DNA from: Lysinibacillus contaminans
Lineage (GTDB): Bacteria > Bacillota > Bacilli > Bacillales_A > Planococcaceae
Length of the DNA: 64,000 nt
Direction of reading: 5' to 3'
NCBI RefSeq assembly: GCF_001278945.1
Contig: NZ_LGRV01000001.1
Location: 304,416 to 368,415 of the forward strand
Positions 26,514 to 35,514 of the stretch are shown here, in pieces (positions within the stretch are counted from its first letter, which is position 1; each line of letters starts with the position of its first letter). The position numbers were made by a program, and so were the translations under genes. The notes beneath the pieces were generated by a model. It was not told the origin of the DNA and searched no databases. It saw nothing but the letters and a program-made list of their open reading frames with translations.

Positions 26514-27460
26514 TAAAACCACAAGTTTCTTCTTATATTTATACGTATACGTGTCACGTTGATGAGGTTGAGCTATGTAAATTAGAAATGCGCTCTTTTT
26601 TCGGTTTTGATGTGGCATCAAACTTAGTAATTTCAACCGAAAAAATTGAGCCTAGTAGAAGTCCATTTATACGTAGTCGCTTAGATGTATTATACGAAGC
26701 AGATGATCTTGCGGAAATTGCCCGCTTTGCACAAGGACTTGAATTAGGCGAGATTACGTTTAAGGTACTCTGCTTAAATACAGTTGACTTTGGGGATACA
26801 AAAAAAATTCGACAAGATGAACGTCATCAAGTCGAGAGAGAAATTGCTTTAAGCATGCAGGCAGAAGCAGATTTAAAGAATCCTGATCTTGTCTTTGGTG
26901 TTGTATTGAATAATAACCGCTGGTATTTTGGCTATTATATAGAAGGTGAAGCAGTTTGGTTCAAGCATCAGCAAAAGCCTGAGATGTATTCGACAGCTCT
27001 TAGTACACGTGTAGCACGAGCTGTCGCTAATATAGCGATACCGAACCCAGCAGGTGTGCGAGCGATTGATCCGTGTTGTGGTATTGGAACAGTTTTAGTG
27101 GAAGCATTGTCGATGGGCATGAATATAGTAGGAAGTGACATAAATCCACTTGTAGCAAAGGGGTCGCGAACGAATATTGCTCACTTTGGCTTGCAAGGTG
27201 AAGTATTAAAAGGCGATATTGCAGAAATTACGGAAAGCTATGATGTCGCAATTATTGATATGCCTTACAATTTATTTACACATATTTCAATAGATGAGCA
27301 GTTTACTATTATTAAAGAAGCGCGTCGGATTGCTACAAGAGTCGTACTTGTGACCATCGATACGATAGATGATATGGTAAATGAAGCAGGGTTTACAATT
27401 GTTGACCGCTGTATCGTAAAAAAAGGTACTTTTGAGAGACAAGTGTTAGTATGTGAATAA
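26510..27460 (+). CDS. TRM11/UPF0020-type SAM-dependent methyltransferase
   Basis: A 316-residue methyltransferase, most likely acting on RNA (tRNA guanine-N2 methylase-like). The N-terminal part resembles the THUMP-associated region of TRM11 proteins. The Rossmann domain starts near residue 175 with AIDPCCGIGTVLVEALSMG (motif I), then GSDINPLVAKGSRTNIAHFG. The catalytic motif is IIDMPYNLF rather than the usual DPPY. Coupled by a 4-base overlap to the preceding gene and ended by a terminator. Confidence 0.85.
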   Translation: MIKPQVSSYIYTYTCHVDEVELCKLEMRSFFGFDVASNLVISTEKIEPSRSPFIRSRLDVLYEADDLAEIARFAQGLELGEITFKVLCLNTVDFGDTKKIRQDERHQVEREIALSMQAEADLKNPDLVFGVVLNNNRWYFGYYIEGEAVWFKHQQKPEMYSTALSTRVARAVANIAIPNPAGVRAIDPCCGIGTVLVEALSMGMNIVGSDINPLVAKGSRTNIAHFGLQGEVLKGDIAEITESYDVAIIDMPYNLFTHISIDEQFTIIKEARRIATRVVLVTIDTIDDMVNEAGFTIVDRCIVKKGTFERQVLVCE

Positions 27461-27462
27461 AA

Positions 27463-27507
27463 GATGTCCAACAAGGTCTATTTGTGACTTTGTTGGACAT
27501 TTTTTTG
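27463..27507 (+). terminator. Rho-independent terminator
   Basis: ATGTCCAACAAGG pairs with CTTTGTTGGACAT, followed by TTTTTTT. Confidence 0.85.
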
Positions 27508-27560
27508 AGTCATTACCAAAACAAGTGCTTACTAGAAAAGAAAGTTTACTATTTTATAAG

Positions 27561-27687
27561 CACGTGGAACGGAGGGCGGCGACTCCAGCGGGAAAAGCAT
27601 GAGCCTTGAGACCCCGCACGAAGCGTAGCGAAGGAGGAGGCTCAAGCCACGCCCGCGGAAAGCGTCCGCCTGGAGTGGAATGTGCTG
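27561..27687. repeat. GC-rich palindromic intergenic repeat of Bacillaceae type
   Basis: A 127-base block far richer in G+C than its surroundings. The ends pair (GACTCCAGCGGG with CCCGCGG...CTGGAGT) and the middle pairs again (GAGCCTTGAG with CTCAAGCC). It has the well-known form of an intergenic repeat scattered through Bacillaceae genomes, with ACTCC(A/T)GCGGG, AGACCCCGC and ACGCCCGCGGAAAGCG boxes. A decayed partial copy lies at 32773-32850. Not coding. Confidence 0.75.
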
Positions 27688-27814
27688 TCAAGTACAGATT
27701 TTAGAGTATAGCTTTTTTGAAAATAAAATTATATGTGGAATTATTCAACTGTAAACATTGTTTGAAAACATAACTCAACAGATATTCTAGTCATTACGAT
27801 TGGTACTGAGGTTA

Positions 27815-28780
27815 CTACAAGACATTCTTAACAATATGAATGATACGTTTTACATCCTCGTCTTTAAGTGAGGGGTAAATTGGTAGGGAAACCGTATTTT
27901 TAGTCCAGGCATAAGCATTTGGGTAGACCTCTTTGGGACCAAGCAATTCTAGGTCTTGAAGCGGTATGACAGCTGAAATATTATCTTGATGTAAAGCGGT
28001 AATAATCTCATTTTGTTTAGTTGTTCTTAAAATGGCTCGGAAACGAACTGGTTGTATATCTTGACCTACATCGAGTAATGGGAAATTTGCTTCTTGATAT
28101 TGTTGGAAAATATCTGCTCTTCTTTTTAGGAAATTCGGAAATTGTTGTAACTGAGCACTTCCGATAGCTGCTTGTAAATCAGTCATTTGAAAATTAAATC
28201 GAACTTTTGCATCGAATCTTCGGTCAAAAAGACGATAATCTTTCAATTCATTAATGATGGACGCGTCCCTTGAAACAATCATGCCCCCTTGCCCTCCGGT
28301 AGTCATCAACTTTGTCGCATAAAATGAGAATATCCCAATATTCCCTTGCAAACCTACGAGAGTTTGGGCCACGCGAGCACCTAATGATTGAGCACAATCT
28401 TCAATAACGCTTATTTTAAAATTGTGCTTGGTGAAATCCTGTGGCAATCCATACATATGAGGGATAATTGCTATATTTGCATTATTATCAATGGTATAAA
28501 TATCCATGTTAGGAGAATCCAACATACTATCTACTAATAGTGGGTTTCCCCCAGCTAATGCAGTTGCATTCCTTAAAGCGGAACACGAATAGGCTGGAAA
28601 AGCGATATTTTTTCCTTTTGCATCTAGGGCGAGTAGTGCCAGATAGAGAGCAGCAGTGCCGCTTGAGACAGCAACTGCTGAGCCATATGGTAAGCCTAAA
28701 AAATCACAAAATTCATTTTCAAAACGCTCGACTGCTTTTCCTTGTGCAACCCATCCTGATTGGATTACTTGTAAAGCCAT
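27815..28780 (-). CDS. DegT/DnrJ/EryC1/StrS sugar aminotransferase; start uncertain
   Basis: A PLP enzyme that aminates a nucleotide-linked keto-sugar. VSSGTAALYLALLALDAKG near residue 40, FPAYSCSA, VIEDCAQSLGA near 130 and the PLP-lysine region FSFYATKLMTTGGQGGM near 155 are clear. The listed frame gives 321 residues from an ATG at 28780 that has no ribosome binding site. The conserved family N-terminus continues upstream in the same frame (WLGRHPIPHNRPTFGQQEEK, to about 28858) but reaches a stop with no start codon. Removing one base from the A5 run at 28863-28867 would join it to a GTG at 28871. Last gene of a four-gene glycan operon; probably damaged or with a sequencing slip. Confidence 0.82.
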   Translation of the reverse strand: MALQVIQSGWVAQGKAVERFENEFCDFLGLPYGSAVAVSSGTAALYLALLALDAKGKNIAFPAYSCSALRNATALAGGNPLLVDSMLDSPNMDIYTIDNNANIAIIPHMYGLPQDFTKHNFKISVIEDCAQSLGARVAQTLVGLQGNIGIFSFYATKLMTTGGQGGMIVSRDASIINELKDYRLFDRRFDAKVRFNFQMTDLQAAIGSAQLQQFPNFLKRRADIFQQYQEANFPLLDVGQDIQPVRFRAILRTTKQNEIITALHQDNISAVIPLQDLELLGPKEVYPNAYAWTKNTVSLPIYPSLKDEDVKRIIHIVKNVL

Positions 28781-28895
28781 TTTTTCTTCTTGTTGTCCAA
28801 AGGTTGGACGGTTATGTGGGATAGGATGACGACCAAGCCAATTGTTATTTTCCTTATTGATGAAAAATCACTTCCTCTTGTTCTGTATTTAGCGT

Positions 28896-29579
28896 TTACA
28901 GAATATGAGAACGTAAAATATAATACTTTTCTGCATACGCCAGCCCAATTTCTAGTCCTCTCATTTCAGCCCATTTCTTCACACTTTCCGGAGAAATAAG
29001 ATGGTTCGGGGGACGTCTTTGGGATGTGTGCTTTAGAAAAGCATCTACTTTTTTTTGAATGGTACTGGTTAAATCCAAATATAGCTCTCCTGTATTCCAA
29101 AACTTTTGATACTGCCATGAAATAAGGGGATACTCATACATAGCAATAAGTTTTATGGTTTGAGTTGGTTTTGGTCTGAGTGCTGCAAAGCAAGTATCAA
29201 ATAGAACGACATGGTCTTGATGGTAGCTAGGAAGAGGAATAAATACCATAGTGGGAAGAAAATCATCCAAAAGTTTATCTAGTTTAGAGATAATTTCATT
29301 TTTAGGAATGGTATCTAGAAGAGAATCTTTATCTGTATACATGACTTCAAAATCGGTACAGCCAAGAACTTCTAAAGCATCTTTTAGTTCTTCAATTCGT
29401 GTATTGGCTAAAACTGTTTCTTTACTGTGAGGGTGGTGTATATCTCCAACAGCCATGACTACAACTTTGACTTGATTTTTGTATCTGCATGCCTTCTCGA
29501 TGAGTCCTCCACAACCAAGAACCTCATCATCTGCATGAGGAGCGATTATTAGTACTCTTTCAATTCCTGACGTAATCAA
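28896..29579 (-). CDS. PIG-L family N-deacetylase
   Basis: A zinc-dependent deacetylase of the LmbE/PIG-L family, acting on N-acetyl groups of sugars. The TTG at 29579 is the best start: AAAGGAGGTGA lies four bases before it, and the family's VLIIAPHADDEVLGCGGLIE follows at residue 8. A longer frame from 29738 would run into the WbqC gene. The zinc ligands are in PHADDE (His, Asp) and in PSYHQDH near residue 120. The 227-residue length fits. Third gene of the operon GT2-WbqC-PIG-L-DegT. Confidence 0.88.
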   Translation of the reverse strand: MITSGIERVLIIAPHADDEVLGCGGLIEKACRYKNQVKVVVMAVGDIHHPHSKETVLANTRIEELKDALEVLGCTDFEVMYTDKDSLLDTIPKNEIISKLDKLLDDFLPTMVFIPLPSYHQDHVVLFDTCFAALRPKPTQTIKLIAMYEYPLISWQYQKFWNTGELYLDLTSTIQKKVDAFLKHTSQRRPPNHLISPESVKKWAEMRGLEIGLAYAEKYYILRSHIL

Positions 29580-29604
29580 AATTTCACCTCCTTTATAGTT
29601 TATT

Positions 29605-30288
29605 TCAGATTCTTTGCCTTCGAATGATTTCCATTGTTTCTGGGCCGCAATTAAAGAGCATATCAATGATAGAAAGATTATGTTGGAATTTATCCCAGCG
29701 TTGAGGATACTCAGGGTGTTTAAAATCTTGGTATACAAGCTCTATATGACGATCATTAAAAGTACTTTCAACATTATATACTCGTGCGCCAATACCAGAT
29801 AAATAGACATCGCCACCTAAATGGGAAACGATATTCACATTTCTAGCATTGTTAGATCCGAAATTTAACTGAAAATCAGATTCTAGTAGAATTTCGGTCG
29901 AAATATTTAACAGCATAGCGATATGTTTGATAAGTGCGATGTTTAGCGAAGCAATATTGTCCCATTTGCGGCTATAGAGTTTTTCAAACCCATCCTTATA
30001 AGCAACCCAATACGTACATTTCTTATAATTTGCTTCGATGGCTTTCCAATGACTAGCATGCCAGTTCACATTATTTTCGATTTGCAATTCGTTAATAGGC
30101 TGTTCTTTATTCTTCAACGGTACCGTTAAAACCAGACTTCCCTGTGGAGTTTTAATTGTAGTTCGATTGATATATCCGCTTTTCGAATGAATTGCTGTAT
30201 CTAATATGACAAATTTATCAACCTGGTCCATTTTATCGAAGTATCCAATCCATGGTAAATAATTAGGTTGATGAATCGCGATCTTCAT
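29605..30288 (-). CDS. WbqC family protein
   Basis: A 227-residue protein of the WbqC-like family, which is tied to surface polysaccharide loci but lacks a settled reaction. It opens with the family hallmark MKIAIHQPNYLPWIGYFDKM and continues LDTAIHSKSGYINRTTIKTP near 30. The C-terminal QHNLSIIDMLFNCGPE is also typical. The ATG at 30288 lies seven bases after GGTAGAGTG; an ATG at 30306 is also in frame. Stop to next start is 25 bases, so it is co-transcribed with the PIG-L gene. Confidence 0.85.
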   Translation of the reverse strand: MKIAIHQPNYLPWIGYFDKMDQVDKFVILDTAIHSKSGYINRTTIKTPQGSLVLTVPLKNKEQPINELQIENNVNWHASHWKAIEANYKKCTYWVAYKDGFEKLYSRKWDNIASLNIALIKHIAMLLNISTEILLESDFQLNFGSNNARNVNIVSHLGGDVYLSGIGARVYNVESTFNDRHIELVYQDFKHPEYPQRWDKFQHNLSIIDMLFNCGPETMEIIRRQRI

Positions 30289-30307
30289 ATTCACTCTACC
30301 TTCCATT

Positions 30308-31693
30308 CTATAATTTGTATGAGTTATTTCCTGAACGACTTAACTTACGCCAACCTACATGATTTCCTTTTAAAGCTCTAATTACAGCTTTCCATGTAAC
30401 GTAGCCTAATAAATAGCGATAGCCTATTCTCTGAACAAATATCCAAATTAATGGCTTCATATTTTCTTTGCCAATTCTAAATGCAATAAAGGAGTTTAAA
30501 AAGTCAGTCAGATAAAAAAGGAGGGCGAAAAAATAGACGGATGTTGTTCCTGTAAGTAATGCGACAATAAAAATGATATCGATAAGAGGAGCGGTTAATA
30601 ACAGTAAATATGAAAATAACAAGCTTGGAATTGCGAAGTACTTTAAATTTTTATTAGAAGAGGTAAGTATATTCTTTTTATGTTTCCAGGCGACTTGTAA
30701 TATCCCATATGACCATCTATCCCGTTGTTTAATGAATCCCTTTATTGTTTCAGGACATTCTTCATAAGATACTGCACGATCGTCAAAATTAATTTTATAG
30801 CCAGCATTCAAAATTCTTAATGTAAGTTCCGAGTCTTCTGCTAATGTATCGTTATGATAATAACCGACTTCTTTCATAACGCTTTTTCTCCATGCGCTAT
30901 TTGATCCAGGTACAACCGTTATGCAATTCAGTTCTTCAAAAGCTCTTTTATCCAAATTATTTGAGGTAACGTACTCGATATGCTGCCATTGAGTTAAGTA
31001 GTTGATCTTGTTTCCAATTTTACAATTACCAGAAACTGCTGCAACGCGAGGATCTGAAAAAGATTCTACTAAATAGGAAATTGTAGATTTATCAAATACT
31101 GTGTCTGCATCGATCGTGATGATAATTTCTCCAATAGCCCTTTTTAATCCTAAATTCAGGGCAGAAGATTTGCCACCATTAATTTTCTCAATTAACTTTA
31201 CTTTTCGCTCCCGGGCAAATTCATTCAAAATAATGGCTCCTGTTTGATCCGTCGAACCATCATTAATAATCAGGATTTCAGCTAATGGATAATCGCTTTT
31301 TAAAAGGGACTTTATTGTTCTGCTAATGACAATTTCTTCATTATAAACAGGTACAATTACGGTTACACGAGGACGATATTGATTAAATAATTCCTTGTTT
31401 ATATGTCTATGCTCACTAAGTAATTTTTTCCGCCGCAGCTGTCTAAAACAAAAAAAGTAAAGAATAAACATGCGGAAAAAGCCTAATACGGTAGTAATGA
31501 ATAGATAATATATAAACATTAATGTCATCACATTGAAGAAGTTCGTAATTAACGTCTTTATTATTGGAAGGTCTATTATTTTGTATAGGTTTAGTGCATA
31601 GATTGAAAGTGCTGCAAGCAACATCAGTAAACTTATGAGAAAGAGAAATTTAATTTTAAACCAACGTTTTCCTTTTTCATCTTCAAATATCAT
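30308..31693 (-). CDS. Membrane glycosyltransferase family 2 (PgaC/IcaA-like)
   Basis: A 461-residue polymerising glycosyltransferase of the cellulose/hyaluronan/poly-GlcNAc synthase group. Two membrane segments span residues about 12-85. The GT-A domain follows: VTVIVPVYNEEIVISRTIKS near 108, LIINDGSTDQTG near 138, ITIDADTVF near 185 with the DxD metal site, then VPGSNSAWRKS, LAEDSELTLRI and QRDRWSYGI (the QxxRW motif) near 320. Further membrane segments end the protein. First gene of the operon; GGGGAAGG precedes the ATG. The product glycan is unknown. Confidence 0.9.
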   Translation of the reverse strand: MIFEDEKGKRWFKIKFLFLISLLMLLAALSIYALNLYKIIDLPIIKTLITNFFNVMTLMFIYYLFITTVLGFFRMFILYFFCFRQLRRKKLLSEHRHINKELFNQYRPRVTVIVPVYNEEIVISRTIKSLLKSDYPLAEILIINDGSTDQTGAIILNEFARERKVKLIEKINGGKSSALNLGLKRAIGEIIITIDADTVFDKSTISYLVESFSDPRVAAVSGNCKIGNKINYLTQWQHIEYVTSNNLDKRAFEELNCITVVPGSNSAWRKSVMKEVGYYHNDTLAEDSELTLRILNAGYKINFDDRAVSYEECPETIKGFIKQRDRWSYGILQVAWKHKKNILTSSNKNLKYFAIPSLLFSYLLLLTAPLIDIIFIVALLTGTTSVYFFALLFYLTDFLNSFIAFRIGKENMKPLIWIFVQRIGYRYLLGYVTWKAVIRALKGNHVGWRKLSRSGNNSYKL

Positions 31694-31815
31694 ATAATCA
31701 CAACCTTCCCCTTAGTATAGTTATATGATGGACGTTAATTTTGACGTATGCATTTAACTACTTTCTCTCTGTAAATGTGAAATTACACCTGGTGCTTCGT
31801 TTTCTCACAGAAAAG

Positions 31816-31844
31816 GGGTGTCTCAAATGACTTTTGAGACACCC
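31816..31844 (-). terminator. Terminator of the ZIP transporter gene
   Basis: GGGTGTCTCAAA pairs perfectly with TTTGAGACACCC; on the minus strand CCCCTTTTC follows. It sits 43 bases after the ZIP stop codon and separates it from the glycan operon. Confidence 0.75.
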
Positions 31845-31886
31845 TTCAGTGAGGAAATTAATTATTTGGTAGTTCGGACTCCTTAT

Positions 31887-32585
31887 TTACAACATTATAT
31901 GGAACACATAACTCAACAGATATCCCATTAGGAGAAATGCTAGAAATGATTTCATCGAGGCAGTTCGAATGTTATGTAGAATAAATTCGGATATGCTGGT
32001 TGTCGCGATTAGTGCGATTGATATGCCCATTAGCATGCTTTGTCCCTTATCTGATAGATTCGTGAAATGGCCTATCCATACAAAAATAATAAAAAAGATG
32101 GAGAAGCCAATAAAACAAAGAAATAATTTCCATAATTTCTCACCTTGCGAGAGGAGTGCTATCGTAAGTGCAAATCCTTCTGGAAGGTGATGGAGAATGA
32201 CTGACGTTGTGAGTGTAATACCGAAATTAGAATCCTCTAGTAAACTCCCTATAGTTAGGGCGAGCGGAATCGTATGCAGAAACATGGCAATGGCGAGCAA
32301 GTAGAGGGATGGCTTTAGAGAGATAGTTGGATGAAATGATTTGTGGAGTATAAGAAACAAGAAATAGCCGATGATTACGCCAAGTACGATGCCCCATGAA
32401 TCGTATAACTTTAAAGAAGAGGGAAGAATGTCGTTTACCAATAATCCAACTAAAAACCCACCACATAATAGTGATAAACCTTGTGTTGTATGTTGGAATA
32501 GCCTAGAGACTAATAGAGCTACAGCTCCTCCTATACTGATACTGAAAAAAAGAAATCCACCAAGCATCATCGCATTCAACTGCAT
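31887..32585 (-). CDS. ZIP family metal transporter
   Basis: A 232-residue membrane protein for uptake of zinc or another divalent metal, with about seven hydrophobic segments. Metal-site motifs are in SVILHHLPEGFALTIALL near residue 130 (transmembrane IV, HxxPEG) and ATTSISEFILH near 197 (V). The N-terminal GGFLVGLLVNDILPSS is also typical. The size is near the family's 240-270. GGTGGAGGAA precedes the ATG. Monocistronic; no Zur-like site was recognised. Confidence 0.85.
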   Translation of the reverse strand: MQLNAMMLGGFLFFSISIGGAVALLVSRLFQHTTQGLSLLCGGFLVGLLVNDILPSSLKLYDSWGIVLGVIIGYFLFLILHKSFHPTISLKPSLYLLAIAMFLHTIPLALTIGSLLEDSNFGITLTTSVILHHLPEGFALTIALLSQGEKLWKLFLCFIGFSIFFIIFVWIGHFTNLSDKGQSMLMGISIALIATTSISEFILHNIRTASMKSFLAFLLMGYLLSYVFHIML

Positions 32586-32772
32586 GATTCCTCCACCCTA
32601 TAGTAGTTGAAAATCGTTTAAACCATTATATGTAGGGGGAAGGCTTTTATGAGAATTCTAGTTTGAAAGAGGAGACAAAATCGCAGGTTCAAGATGAGTT
32701 TTGGTTGAAGTTGTTCTTTTATGGTTCATCACCAAAAGTCCGGGGTAATATTTGGTTTAGGAATGCTTATTG

Positions 32773-32850
32773 ATTGGAGCGAGGCTTGACGAGTGAAGCG
32801 GCTCATCGGACGCCCCAAAAAAAAGCACCCAGCCGGAACGGAAATCAACC
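32773..32850. repeat. Decayed partial copy of the GC-rich Bacillaceae repeat
   Basis: Contains GCTTGACGAGTGAAGCGGCTC, shortened boxes ATCGGACGCCCC and AGCCGGAACGGAAATCAACC, the right half of the same general repeat family as 27561-27687. The left half is missing and the palindrome is broken. The rest of 32586-33131 shows no gene. Confidence 0.55.
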
Positions 32851-33131
32851 TACCACTTTAATAGTATTAGTGGAAATTGGATAATCAACACGCCTGATAG
32901 TATATAAGACAGTAATAGCTAGCATTATAAATTGACTGAATATTATTTCGATTCTATACTTCTAAGTAAATAGATATTTACCTATTTTGGAAATGACGTA
33001 GATGAAGTATTTTATTCTGGTCTTAGATACACTAGCAATCGCAACAATATCAGACAGTAATCACAAGATTTATAGTCATACAGATTCATTCATTTAGTCA
33101 AATACTATTGATGGAAGAGAGGGATTTAAGT

Positions 33132-34820
33132 ATGAAGTGGGATGCGAGTTATGATGTGGTGGTAGTAGGTTCAGGTGCTTCAGGATTAACAGCTGGGTTA
33201 ACGGCTAAGTTGCAAGGAATGAAATCATTAGTCATTGAGAAAACAGATCGTTTTGGAGGTGCTTCCGCATTATCAGGTGGTGCGCTATGGATTCCCAACA
33301 ATCATGTCATTAAAGCAGCAGGTGTGCCGGATACAAAGGAGCAAGCCCGTTTATATTTAGATTCAACTATTGGTGATCGTGTTCCAGCAGCGTTAAAAGA
33401 GGCGTATATTACTCGTGGTCCTGAGATGTTGAAGTTTTTATACAATAAAACGAATCATATGCGCTTTCAATATGCAAAGGGATATTCAGATTATTATCCA
33501 GAAAAACCAGGTGGCTTCCCGCAAGGACGTTCCATTGAGCCGCTATTATTTGATTTAAAAAGAATGGGTACGTTAGTCAATACAATGCGCCGTTCAACTA
33601 TGTCCACAAAGGGCTTTACGATGAACAGCTCTGAGTTCCATAAAGTGAATATGATTAAGCGTACGACAATTGGCAAAACAACAGCCTTAAAACTAGGGCT
33701 ACGAATGGTGAGGTCGAAAGTAACCGGGAGTCAGCCAGTTGCATTAGGCGAATCACTTGTTGCACGCCTACGAATGTCACTCGCAGAAGCAAACGGTGAG
33801 TTATGGGTTTCGACGGCTTTTAAAGATTTTATCGTAGAAAACAACCGTGTTATTGGTTTACTGGTAGAACGGGAAGGGCAGGAAATGCATATTGAAGCGA
33901 AGTATGGTGTTGTGCTTTCTTCTGGCGGTTTTTCACATAACCAAGAATATCGAGAGAAGTATTTGCCTACACCAACAAGTGCATTATGGACATCCTCACC
34001 AGAAGGACAAACAGGTGATATTATCGAGCCTGGCGTACGGATTGGTGCGCAGTTAGATTTAATGGACCGTGTATGGGGTGCCCCTTCAGTAATCGATCCG
34101 GATGGTCGCCCATTCTTCTTAGTCGCTGATAGAGGTGTACCAAATATGATGGTGGTGGATAATGCCGGTAAACGTTATTTAAATGAAGCAGCCCCTTATC
34201 ATGAGTTTGTAGATAATATGAACGGCCATCACCAACAAACGAAAGAAGCGGTACCTTCATGGATTCTTATTGATGGCACTGGAAAGAGTCGATATATATT
34301 CACAGGCCTATTCCCTGGGCAATCATTCCCACAAAGTTGGTTTGACAACGGTATTGTGAAATCTGCACAGTCTATTGAGGAGCTAGCACAGCAAATGAAT
34401 GTGCCAACCGGAAATTTAGTGGCGACAGTAGAGCGCTTTAATACCTTTGCACGCAACGGTCGTGATGAAGATTTCGGTCGAGGGGATAGCGCATATGATA
34501 ATTATTACGGAGACCCAACATTGAAAAATCCGAACTTAGCTGAAATGAAAACAGCACCTTTCTTTGCACTTCGTTTATATCCAGGTGATATCGGGACAAA
34601 GGGCGGTTTAGTTATTGATGAGCATGCGCGTGTGGTGAAAGCGGATGGTACGCCAATTGAGGGTCTCTACGCATCAGGCAACTGCTCTGCTTCCATAATG
34701 GGTGAAACATATCCAGGCCCTGGAGCAACACTTGGACCAGGTATGACATTCAGTTATATTGCAACGACACATATGGCAAGTGCGAAAAAAGAGACTGAAA
34801 CCGTTTTGGCCGAGGTGTAA
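33132..34820 (+). CDS. FAD-dependent oxidoreductase (3-ketosteroid-delta1-dehydrogenase / fumarate reductase family)
   Basis: A 562-residue flavoprotein. The ATG at 33132 lies seven bases after AGAGGGA; upstream in-frame TTG/ATG at 33108/33111 lack a site. The N-terminus binds FAD (YDVVVVGSGASGLTAGLTAK, then FGGASALSGGALWIPNN). The C-terminus has GLYASGNCSASIMGETYPGP then ATLGPGMTFSY, the second FAD contact, in the form seen in KstD-like enzymes. Those remove hydrogens at C1-C2 of ketosteroids, but many members have other substrates and there is no steroid gene nearby, so the reaction is open. Confidence 0.82.
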   Translation: MKWDASYDVVVVGSGASGLTAGLTAKLQGMKSLVIEKTDRFGGASALSGGALWIPNNHVIKAAGVPDTKEQARLYLDSTIGDRVPAALKEAYITRGPEMLKFLYNKTNHMRFQYAKGYSDYYPEKPGGFPQGRSIEPLLFDLKRMGTLVNTMRRSTMSTKGFTMNSSEFHKVNMIKRTTIGKTTALKLGLRMVRSKVTGSQPVALGESLVARLRMSLAEANGELWVSTAFKDFIVENNRVIGLLVEREGQEMHIEAKYGVVLSSGGFSHNQEYREKYLPTPTSALWTSSPEGQTGDIIEPGVRIGAQLDLMDRVWGAPSVIDPDGRPFFLVADRGVPNMMVVDNAGKRYLNEAAPYHEFVDNMNGHHQQTKEAVPSWILIDGTGKSRYIFTGLFPGQSFPQSWFDNGIVKSAQSIEELAQQMNVPTGNLVATVERFNTFARNGRDEDFGRGDSAYDNYYGDPTLKNPNLAEMKTAPFFALRLYPGDIGTKGGLVIDEHARVVKADGTPIEGLYASGNCSASIMGETYPGPGATLGPGMTFSYIATTHMASAKKETETVLAEV

Positions 34821-34868
34821 TCAACCGAAAATCCTCGTTATCTAACTAAGAAAGCATCGTAAATATTT

Positions 34869-34907
34869 AAAGTCCTCATCGTCTAATTTAGATGATGAGG
34901 ACTTTTT
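34869..34907. terminator. Bidirectional terminator
   Basis: AAAGTCCTCATCGTCTA pairs with TAGATGATGAGGACTTTTT; shared by the converging flavoprotein gene and the NUMOD4-like gene. Confidence 0.85.
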
Positions 34908-34914
34908 AATGTAT

Positions 34915-35514
34915 TTAAAAATGGATACCTGGTTTGTCGCTTAGTTTACAGCCAGTCCCGTATTTAGCTTTTAAAGCACCTTTGAAATTTGTTTCTTCAA
35001 GTTCTGGGAACTCTTTCTTCCATAAATCAAAGACGTTGTGATTAGAAGCAGCGCCGTCTTTTGAAAGACGTACAATATGGAAGCCGAATTCATCGTTGCA
35101 ACGCGCCATTGCACGTTGCTCGCGTACAGAAATGATACGGCCACTTGCTGTTATTTCATATAGTCCTTCATAGTCGGTAATTGTGCGGCTTTCTTCTTCA
35201 TTGGAAGAGATTTTGACTTTAGTTGGTTCTTCTTCCATCGTAGCTGTATCGGCCGTCGCTGCAGTTTCCTCTTGTAGTGGGAGGTCTTCGACAATCATAA
35301 AATCCTTGTTGGATGCTTTGTCGCTCAGTGTTGACATCACGTTCATGATGGAGCCAACATAATGCATTGGCGTATCGTTACCTTCCTCATAAACGAATAT
35401 ATTATAGTCTGTTTTATTGACCTTTTTCATAATAATATTGCCGTTAGTAATAGTAAAACCAATAAATTTATTTTTGTTTAATGCTTGTAATGCCTGTTGT
35501 TTCGTTAAAATCAT
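34915..35514 (-). CDS. Protein with NUMOD4-like segment, no nuclease domain
   Basis: A 199-residue soluble protein. Residues 1-75 form a domain I do not recognise (LTKQQALQALNKNKFIGFTI). A low-complexity acidic linker (EETAATADTATMEEEPTKVK) follows. Residues about 113-175 read ITDYEGLYEITASGRIISVR and on to FHIVRLSKDGAASNHNVFDL, close to the NUMOD4 DNA-binding module of homing endonucleases. The HNH or GIY-YIG nuclease that normally goes with it is absent. AGGAG precedes the ATG. Perhaps a domesticated DNA-binding protein; function unknown. Confidence 0.65.
   Translation of the reverse strand: MILTKQQALQALNKNKFIGFTITNGNIIMKKVNKTDYNIFVYEEGNDTPMHYVGSIMNVMSTLSDKASNKDFMIVEDLPLQEETAATADTATMEEEPTKVKISSNEEESRTITDYEGLYEITASGRIISVREQRAMARCNDEFGFHIVRLSKDGAASNHNVFDLWKKEFPELEETNFKGALKAKYGTGCKLSDKPGIHF

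Noticed and set aside
25922-26557. 211-codon minus-strand frame
   Set aside because: Fully antisense to a coupled gene, Ser/Asn-rich composition, no ribosome binding site.
33494-34456. Minus-strand frames within the flavoprotein gene
   Set aside because: Antisense shadows of a well-supported gene.
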